In this document: positions 56,724 through 64,000 of the stretch, in pieces
Layout: each line of letters opens with the position of its first letter
How positions within the stretch are numbered: the first letter of the stretch is position 1
NCBI GenBank assembly: GCA_963920575.1
Contig: OY986969.1
Coordinates: 21,429,434-21,493,433, forward strand
Direction of reading: 5' to 3'
Source: Narthecium ossifragum
Lineage: Eukaryota > Streptophyta > Magnoliopsida > Dioscoreales > Nartheciaceae
Length of the DNA stretch: 64,000 nt
Translations under genes and position numbers: made by a program
The notes under the pieces: generated by a model
Told to the model about the DNA's origin: nothing
The model's input: the letters and a program-made list of their open reading frames with translations, nothing else
Databases searched by the model: none

Positions 56724-56775
56724 CCACGGCTCTTATTGACCTTGATTTTACATAGTCACATGCCGATCATTCTCT
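56667..56775. repeat. 52-bp direct repeat at the 5' junction of the LINE
   Basis: 56667-56718 (CCACGGCTCTTATTGACCTT... to CATTCTCT) is repeated exactly at 56724-56775, separated by TTTCA. The first copy belongs to copia; the second joins directly to LINE sequence (ACATGAAGAACTGG). Confidence 0.9.
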
Positions 56776-56778
56776 ACA

Positions 56779-58027
56779 TGAAGAACTGGTGTTCTGTTGG
56801 TCCGGAGGTTACTGCCGCGGTTCTTGCTTTCTTCATAACGTGCTCCCTTCCAGCAGGATGGAATGAAACTTTGGTTTGCTTTGTTCCGAAGTGTGTGAAC
56901 CCTAGGATAATTAAAGAATTCTGTCCCATTAGCCTATGTAATGTAAGTTACAAGATTGTAGCAACAGTCCTCGTGCGAAGATTGAAGGTGGTCATTGAGG
57001 ATCTGGTTGGGAAGGAACAATCAGCGTTCATAGCAAAGAGGTCTATCCATGACAACATATGCGCGGCTCAGGAATTACTTCACTCTATGAAGGTTGCACC
57101 CTTGTCAAGAGCGGCCATGGTCGTCAAAGTTGATCTCAGCTCGGCCTACGACAGAGTGCGATGGGCGGCTTTGAAGGAGGTTATGTGCTGTATGGGTTTC
57201 CCTGTCTTGTGGGTATCATGGGTCATGCCGTGCATGACATCACCAAGCTTTGCCTTCATCGTTAATGGAAGGATCTCCGGACGGGCGTGGCCGCAACGGG
57301 GTCTGTGGCAGAGCGACCCTCTCTCACCCTATTTATTTTTGTTGTTACAGGAGGTTCTCTCTAGGTTGGTTTCAAGACCAGGAGCAGGGATACGGGGTAT
57401 GCAATTGAGGCGTGGCGGAGGAAGATTCTCACATTTGCTCTATGCGGATGACTGCCTATTCGCGACTGTTGCCGATCCCATGGAAGCACGCAAGCTCAAA
57501 CTGTTGTTGGCAAGCTTTAAAGCCATCTCAGGCCTTAGTATCAACCCAGCAAAGTCGAGCGTCAGGATCTCTCCACTCGTTCCCGTGGAGAGGCGTGTGG
57601 TGATATGCAGGATACTAGGCGTTGAAGAAGCAATTGGAACCTGGAAATATCTCGGCACACCAGTCAGCGGCAGGAGGCTGAGGGCGCCAGATTTTGGAGA
57701 GCTAATAGACAAGTTAGTCTTGAAAGTTTCCTCGTGGAAGGCTGCCATGCTCTCGGAGGCCGAAAGAGTCATCCTTGTGAGATCAGTCCTACAGGCCCTT
57801 CCCGTGCATGTCATGATGTCTTCATGCGTGCCGGTCTCTGTTTTGCGCAAGCTAGAGTTGCTGTGCCGTGCGTTCCTTTGGCGAGAAACCGGATCCTTGT
57901 CTCGCGTGCAATGGGACCTGGTTTGCATGCCAACGGAGTTGGGAGGGCTAGGCATTCGAAATCTTGCATGGTGGCAGAGAGCACTCCACATGAGAAGGGC
58001 GGCGAGTTTCTTGGAGGAGCTAGCATA
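56779..58027 (+). pseudogene. LINE ORF2 reverse transcriptase domain
   Basis: A 400-codon open frame covers the RT: FVPKCVNPRIIKEFCPISLC, KEQSAFIAKRSIHDNI, VDLSSAYDRVRW, WPQRGLWQSDPLSPYLF, the catalytic YADD (57441-57452), and the C-terminal segment SWKAAMLSEAERVILV and LGGLGIRNL. Stop at 58026-58028. The endonuclease domain is missing. The GL-Q-SDPLSPYLF motif has W where most have RQGDPLSP. It could not act alone. Confidence 0.9.
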
Positions 58028-58244
58028 GCTCTATTTGGGAGGCGATAACTCGTGACAAGTATGAATGGAAGGGCCTTCTTCCTTCACGACCGCGCTCTAG
58101 GCCAGCCTCTGCTTGCTGGAAGGCTATTTGTCGTGCCACCGGGGAGCTGCGCTTGGGTCTAAAGTTCACTCCATCCCCTGGTAGTCTTATTGATCCCTTG
58201 CAAGAGTGGTGGGTGGGGGAGGGGCCGTTGGTGAGGAGTCCAGC

Positions 58245-61200
58245 CAGTGGCGGAACCAGGGGGCGAGGGGGGGCGGCCGCCCCCCCTGGCGACGCCGGAA
58301 ACCCCGCCCCCCCCCCCTCCACCCTCGGACTCGGACTAACGCGCCGCGCCCACCCCTCCCCCTCGGACTCGGACTAAACCTGCGGCGCGCCCGCCCCTGC
58401 CCCTCGGACTCGGACTAACCCGCGCACGCCCCTTCACGGCTTCACCTCCTCGGACTCGGACTAGTAGCTAGACCTAGACCCGCGCCCGCCCCTTCGCCTC
58501 CTCTCCTCCTCATCCCCAACTCCGCCTCCGCGGCTCCGCCATCCTCGCCTCATCGCCTGGTGCCGGCCCACCGCAGCACCGCTCCTCTCTTCCCACTTTC
58601 CCAGCCCCAACCCATCTCTCCCGACGGCGACACCCTTCGGACTCCTCCACGGACCACGGGTCCACGCCTCCACGGACCACGGCTGCGGGCTGCCTCCTCT
58701 CTGTTGCACAGAGAACAAAGGAGAAAACTCAGAAAACAAGGGTCTGAAGCAGAGTATGCACTAGGCAGCCAGGTATGTTTTTTTTTTTAATTTTTTTAAT
58801 TGATTTAGTTAATTATTTGTTAATGTTAGGATTGATAATTTATTTGTTAGGATTTAGTTAATTATTTGATAATTTATAAAATATTTATAATTGATTAGTT
58901 TGATTTCTAATTGTTGTATTTTTATTTATATATTTGTTTTGTTTTATTTAGATAATGGATAAGTTTGTGATAAAAAAACCATGAAACAGACCAAGCGGTG
59001 AATAGTCTAATGCTCATGACTTGCATACTACTTCAGAGAATACTAGTTCAAAAAAACCCCGAACTAGTTTAATTAATTCGAATGATATTATTGGTGACCC
59101 AGGGTTGAATCACTTGAATGATATTGTTGGTGATCCAGGGTTGCGTAAACCCATTGAAACATATGATGTTGGGATTAGGGATGGAATTCGTAGGGGTACT
59201 TGATCAAAGGCCCTTGTCAACCGTTTGGTCATAATTTTCCCAAGAAAAAATATGGAAAAGATATGAGGAGTTTTAGGGAGACATGGTTTAAAGACTATGA
59301 GTGGTTGGAATACAATGTATCAAAGGATGCGGCGTATTGTTTATGGTGTTATCTGTTTAGGAAATCTCAAGGAGAACAAGGCGGAGGAGATGTGTTTACA
59401 TGTACAGGATTCAACAATTGGAAAAAGGCAATAGAAAAATTTGGTGAACATGTTGGTGCCCATAATAGTTTTCACAATGAAGCTAGAGAAAAATGTGAAA
59501 TACTCAGAAATCAGCGACAAAGTGTGTCGCACATATTTTCCGCACATGGGCATGACCAAGAGAATGCATATCGCATTCGTTTAACAGCGGTTTTAGATTG
59601 CATTCGTTTTCTTTTGGTGCAGGAATTAGCTTTTCCTGGTCATGATGAGTCTGAGAGTTCATTGAGAAAAGGCAACTTTCTTGAACTTTTGGAATGGTAC
59701 AGCTTACGTGATGAAAAGATTGCTAAAACAGTTATGATTAATGCCCCTGGAAACAACCAAATGACTTCTCCGAAAACTCAAATGGAATTGGTGAATGCTT
59801 GTGCAACGGAGACCACACTTGCGATCATTAATGATATTGGGGAAGGATTTTTTTCTCTTATGGTTGATGAGTCGCGAGATAATTCAGTGAAGGAGCAAAT
59901 GGCAGTGGTTTTAAGATATGTGAACAAACGTGGACAAGTAATTGAAAGGTTTCTTGGTGTGGAACATGTTGCTGACACTTGCTCTCCATCTTTAAAAAAT
60001 GCTATAGACGAATTGTTTGCAAAACACGGGTTATCAATATCCAGATTGAGAGGTCAAGGGTATGATGGGGCATCAAACATGCGAGGGGAGTTCAATGGGT
60101 TAAAGTCGCTTATTTTGCGGGACAATCCTTCTGCTATCTATATCCATTGTTTTGCTCACCAACTTCAATTGGTTGTTGTGGCTATTGCAAAGAATAACTT
60201 ACAAGTTGGTGATTTTTTTAATTACACTTGTTTGATTGTGAATATGGTCGGAGCTTCTTGTAAAAGAAAAGATACTCTTCGCCAAAGTCATCATGAGAAT
60301 TTAGCGGATCGGTTGGACAAGGGAGAGATTTCTAGTGGAAGAGGCAAAAATCAAGAAATCAGTCTCGCACGACCAGGTGATTACTCGTTAATTACTAAAT
60401 CTCTTCAAATATTTTATTTCTTTGTTTATAAGTTTTTAATTCCCATAATATTGTAGGTGATACTCGCTGGGGTTCACATCACCTTACAATAATCCGTCTT
60501 TTCACTATGTGGTCATCAGTGTTGGAAGTGCTTGAAAACATAAAAGATGATGGAGTTCAGTCAGAACAAAGATCCATGGCTATGAGTTTGATGGATAAGA
60601 TGGAAAGCTTTAAGTTTGTATTCATTATGCATTTGATGAGGGATATAATGGGAATTACGAATGAATTGTCACAGGTCTTGCAGCGAAAGGATCAAGACAT
60701 AGTTAATGCTATGAGTTTGGTTGGAGTAGTGAAGGAACGGTTGCAGGATTTGAGGGAGACAAAATGGAATGAATTTTTGGAAGAAGTCAAAACTTTCTGT
60801 GTCGATAATTCTATTAGTGTACCAAATATGGAAGATATTATACCAACTCGCAGTCGTTCGAGTCGTGGAGGGCAAAATATTACTTATATGCACCATTTTC
60901 GTGTTGAAGTATTTTTCCAAGTTATTGATTTCATCGCTTAAGAGATGAATCATCGTTTCACAGAAGCAAGTACAGAGTTACTTCTTTTCATAGCATGTCT
61001 TGATCCAAGAAACTCATTCTCAGCATTTGACCATGCTAAGTTATGTCGTCTTGCTGAACTTTATGAAGAGGATTTCACAGCAGCTGATCGTATGATCCTT
61101 AGAGATCAGCTTAACACCTACATTGGAGATGTTAGAAGAAATGATGATTTTTCTAGACTTCAAGATATTGGAAGTCTTGCTGTAAAGATGGTTGAGACTA

Positions 61201-61632
61201 GAAAAAATGCTCTATTTCCATTGGTTTATCTTCTTATTGAGTTGGCATTGGTCTTACCAGTTGCGACTGCAATCGTTGAGAGAGTCTTCTCGTCGATGAA
61301 GATTGTCAAGTCTGATTTACGTAATAAGATTGGGGATGAATGATTGGCATGGTGGTATACATCGAGCGGGAAATTTTTGAAACTATTGAGAACGAAGTCA
61401 TTTTGCAACGTTTTCAAAAAATGCAAAAGCGTAAGATCCAACTTCCACCTCTCAATCGCAGCACATAGCACGGTACGTATATTTTAATATTTGTATTGTT
61501 TTTATTCCTTAATATTTGATATTGTAATTCTAAGGTATTTTTTACATTACTTGAAAGAATTTTTTTTATATATCATTTTGCTTTAGATTTCGCCCCCCCC
61601 CCCCCCTAAATCTCATCCTGGTTCCGCCACTG
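58245..61632 (+). mobile_element. hAT element, 3388 bp, perfect 16-bp TIRs and perfect 8-bp target duplication
   Basis: CAGTGGCGGAACCAGG (58245-58260) and CCTGGTTCCGCCACTG (61617-61632) are exact inverted repeats. AGTCCAGC flanks both (58237-58244 and 61633-61640), the 8-bp duplication expected for hAT. The left 250 bp contain CCTCGGACTCGGACTAA repeats. The interior encodes a damaged TTF-zinc-finger hAT transposase. Perfect ends against a degraded gene suggest recent mobilisation in trans. Confidence 0.95.
58954..61468 (+). pseudogene. hAT transposase (TTF zinc finger, DUF4371-like, hAT dimerisation), interrupted
   Basis: N-terminal start (MDKFVIKK) is followed at once by stops. The main open part (59200-60376) has the TTF-type finger (FRETWFKDYEWLEYNVSKDA, AYCLWCYLF), SLMVDESRDNSVKEQMAV, GQGYDGASNMRG and YIHCFAHQLQLVVVA. 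A GT-AG intron (60377-60456) joins to DTRWGSH. After a TAA stop (60939-60941) the C-terminal dimerisation part follows (LLIELALVLPVATAIVERVF, SSMKIVKSDLRNKIGDE), ending in another stop and frameshift near 61340. Family: plant zinc finger MYM-type/TTF hAT-like proteins. Not functional. Confidence 0.85.
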
Positions 61633-61640
61633 AGTCCAGC

Positions 61641-62817
61641 CATGGTTAGAATGGGTGGAATTTTGGAACACTCCAACCTCGGACGTCTTATGAATGATGG
61701 GCGCTGGTGCAGGGCCTTGGTGGAACAGGAGTTTCATGAAGAGCTTATGTAGGAGGTCTTGGAGGTGCGTATTGACACTGCACTAAACTGTGATCAAGTA
61801 AGGTGGGTTTTCAATAGAACAGGCAAACCGTATGCCTCCTCCATATACTTATGGTTGGTCACGAAGGAGTGCAGGGCACCTTCCAATCTCTCGCAGGCAG
61901 GTTGGGTCAATGTATGGAACTCTCCGGTAGGACCAAGAGTTCATCACTTCCTTTGGAAACTCCTCCATGAGCGAGTTTCATCGCGGGATTGCCTATGGAG
62001 AAGGGGTATTGTTGAGGAGCGCTATTGTCCAAGGGAGTGTGGGACAGTTGAATCAGTCGGCCATATTTTGAGTGAATGCCCCTACACAAACAAGATGTGG
62101 AGCCTCCTTCTCCCATCGCATGAAAGGATGCTCCATGGCTGGAGCCTGGCCTCTCTCCTTCAACTGATAACAGTATCCTCTTCATCTAATCCCTCTTATA
62201 GATGAATTAAGTCTATGGTGGGGTATGGTTTATGGTTACTTAGGAAGGAAAGGAATGAAGTTGTCTGGCGTGATGGTGGTGTTTCCGCTGAATCACTTAC
62301 ATGGAGAGTTCGTAGGATGGCAGCGGAGCTCTGGCATGGAAAGGGTTGGCACCGTGGCCTTGCACACGCACAAGACCACAGTGGATATGATGTAGGATGT
62401 GCAGTGCTACAGACAGATGGGTCTTGGTCCATGGACTCGACAGAAGCTGGAATCGGAGTGGTATGTTGGCGGGGAGGAGGGACACCGGAGTGGACACTCA
62501 TGGAGAGGGCAGTGGCCAGAGGTAGTGATGAGGCTGAGATACTGGCTATCAGGAGGGGGCTGGAAGAAGCAGTGCTGAGAGGTATCAGAAAGGTGGTGAT
62601 TGAATCAGACTCAAGAAGTGCAATTAATTTCATAAATGGAAGAGAGGCATGGGTGGTGGAACTGCAATCGAGCCAGAGGAGGATTTGGAGTTTGAGTGCG
62701 AGCCTTGTGGGAGTCATCATCGTGCACATTCCCCGTACTTCTAATGATGTAGCAGATGATCTTGCTCGACGGGCTCGGATGAGTGCCACAAGCAAATCAC
62801 CTGTAACTGCCTTGTAG
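61641..62817 (+). pseudogene. LINE ORF2 C-terminal part (zf-RVT and RNase H)
   Basis: Frames after the hAT insertion carry RWVFNRTGKPYASSIYLWL, VGPRVHHFLWKLLHERVSSR and CPRECGTVESVGHILSECPY (zf-RVT), a stop at 62202-62204, then GYGLWLLRKERNEVVW and RNase H (LQTDGSWSMDSTEAGIGVVC, DEAEILAIRRGLEEAVLRGI, VIESDSRSAINFINGRE, ADDLARRAR). A TAG also interrupts near 61750. Confidence 0.88.
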
Positions 62818-62881
62818 TTGTTTGATGTAATGCCCAGCCGTTTTGGCTCAACTAAGCAAAAAAAAAAAAAAAAAAAAAAAA

Positions 62882-63310
62882 ACCACTTCGTGTGGTAACT
62901 CCTTCACCTTGATCTTGATTTATGTGGATGATTTAGTCATTCCTAGTGACAGTCCTACCGAGATCTCTTATTTCAAGCAATTGTTGTCACATAGTTTCAA
63001 ACTAAAAGATCATGATCCTCTTTAAGTACTTTCTTGGCTTGGAGGTTGCCCCTTCCCCTAAGGTTATTTTTGTCAATCAGAGAAAATACACCCTTGACAT
63101 TCTATCTGACGGTGGCCATCTTGGTGCTCGACCCGCTTCTTTTCCTATGGATCGGAGCAGCACTTGAAGCTTACTAATGAGGATATATTGTGATCTTCTT
63201 CCCGACCCTAGCTACTATATATAGCCGCCTGATCTCATTGGTCGCCTTCTGTATCTACCATTACAGGACCTGACATTGTGTTTGCTGTTAATCAACTCAG
63301 TCGGTTTCTA
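62882..63310 (+). mobile_element. Ty1/copia continuation after the nested insertion (RT C-terminus to RNase H start)
   Basis: The sequence resumes with TLILIYVDDLVIPSDSPTEI (copia YVDD motif) and then, in several frames with stops, KYFLGLEV, RKYTLDIL and TGPDIVFAVNQLSRF. It fits directly onto the copia part ending at 56723. Heavily degraded. Confidence 0.85.
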
Positions 63311-64000
63311 CTATGAAACTATGAAAGAAATGTAAGGACGTGGTTCTTTCCTTTCTACCCCTTAATTTCATCATAAATAGGAAAAATACCACTTAGAAAT
63401 TTGACAAGTAATTTTTTTTAGCAAAGGAATAGCTGACGGATGGACACATGATAAATCAGATGAAAGGGGTGATATGTTAATGCTTCAATATTATTTTTGC
63501 GACTAGGCCTTAGATTTTGGTTTTTGTTACATTCAGCAGGGTAGGGAATTCCTTCCAAATTTTAAGAATAAGAATAGTTTCTACCAAAGCATTAGCTGAC
63601 AGGCACACGTTAAATTAGATGAAAGGTGTCATAGGAGGTTAATACTTCGCTATTATTTTTACACCCAGGCTTTAGTTTTTTGGTTTATGTTACATTCAAT
63701 AGGGTAGACAATTGCTTTCAACTTGTAAGAATAAAAACTAACTATTTCTTGCACTATTCTGATAACTTTAGCTTCGTATATTTTAGTCTAGGACATATGG
63801 CATTGAATTATTGCAGTTTATGTAGTTAGGTTCATGGTCCATTCTAAGTAATGAATCTATTCAGGATTTTTGACATATCGTTTTCATTTCAACTGTCTAG
63901 CTAACATCATTGCTTTGTCATTCTGTTGTGATGAATTTCTAGCAAAGAAACTTTTACTGGTGGCTTGTCAGTAAACAAGAAGAGAGCTGAGGAAAGGCCT
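63311..64000. repeat. AT-rich end of window with a diverged tandem duplication
   Basis: About 63428-63570 and 63591-63735 are diverged copies (AGCTGACGG-/AGCTGACAGG, AGATGAAAGG-GT, TATTATTTTTGC-/TATTATTTTTAC, GTTACATTCA-CAGGGTAG). No gene recognised; possibly host intron or flank of the copia insertion. Confidence 0.5.

Larger units (their letters stand above)
56776..62881 (+). mobile_element. 5'-truncated L1-type LINE inserted into copia and split by a hAT element
   Basis: LINE sequence runs 56776-58244 (reverse transcriptase), resumes after the hAT element at 61641, and ends in GGCTCAACTAAGC plus an A23-24 tail (to 62881), beyond which copia continues. CCAC occurs at the copia/LINE border on both sides, the shortest possible target duplication. 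Without the hAT the LINE is about 2.7 kb. It is the longest of three copies of this family in the window. Confidence 0.88.

Overview
The window is nuclear DNA from a flowering plant. Genes are split by AT-rich introns with GT-AG (once GC-AG) borders. There are no bacterial operons, and about half the sequence is plant-type transposable elements: LTR retrotransposons, L1-type LINEs, hAT, Mutator-like, PIF/Harbinger and CACTA. The 5' exons of the repeated reductase genes are much richer in GC than their 3' exons. This gradient, with the element mix, suggests a non-grass monocot, but that is an inference and no species is claimed.

The backbone is a same-strand array of four full-length NADPH-dependent 2-alkenal reductase / double-bond reductase (DBR) genes: DBR1 3279-5948, DBR2 17298-20105, DBR3 23229-27623 and DBR4 52393-54076. 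A decayed fifth copy lies near 35110-35275. Three genes have the same five-exon structure; DBR4 has exactly lost intron 1. DBR3 carries a 1.4-kb foldback transposon in intron 2 and replaces the family's active-site-region tyrosine with serine. The only other intact host gene is an LRR receptor pseudokinase of the BIR3/At5g48380 type (12759-14701), between DBR1 and DBR2.

Region by region: 1-2750 is LTR-retrotransposon debris. 3.1-6.0 kb is DBR1. 6.0-8.9 kb holds a SINE-like piece, a Mutator-like element with a 7-bp target duplication and a repeat-rich stretch. 9.2-14.9 kb is the receptor pseudokinase with a probable long 5' UTR intron. 15-17 kb holds a MITE and AT-rich DNA. 17-20.3 kb is DBR2. 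20.8-22.9 kb holds a 5'-truncated LINE with a 17-bp target duplication and a hAT-type MITE. 23-27.7 kb is DBR3. 28.9-35.1 kb is a large PIF/Harbinger element with an intact-looking three-exon transposase, a Myb/SANT partner protein, a small membrane-anchored viroplasmin-fold protein and a captured chloroplast SecY exon. 36-38.2 kb is a solo LTR. 38.3-46.5 kb is a collage of host-gene fragments (TIP1-type palmitoyltransferase twice, cyclin D, CIPK kinase, MAGO, ACC oxidase), split by a solo LTR that itself contains another solo LTR, and by a 200-N assembly gap. 46.5-51.9 kb holds long purine/pyrimidine tracts, a CACTA end, a LINE fragment and a Mutator-like element. 52.2-54.1 kb is DBR4. 54.8-56.2 kb holds a MITE and a hydroxypyruvate-reductase exon relic. 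56.2-63.3 kb is a triple nest: a hAT element inside a LINE inside a copia retrotransposon.

The functional theme is reactive-carbonyl detoxification or phenylpropanoid/alkenal reduction by a locally duplicated DBR family. G-box and TGACGTCA-type motifs upstream of several copies fit stress-responsive expression (inference).
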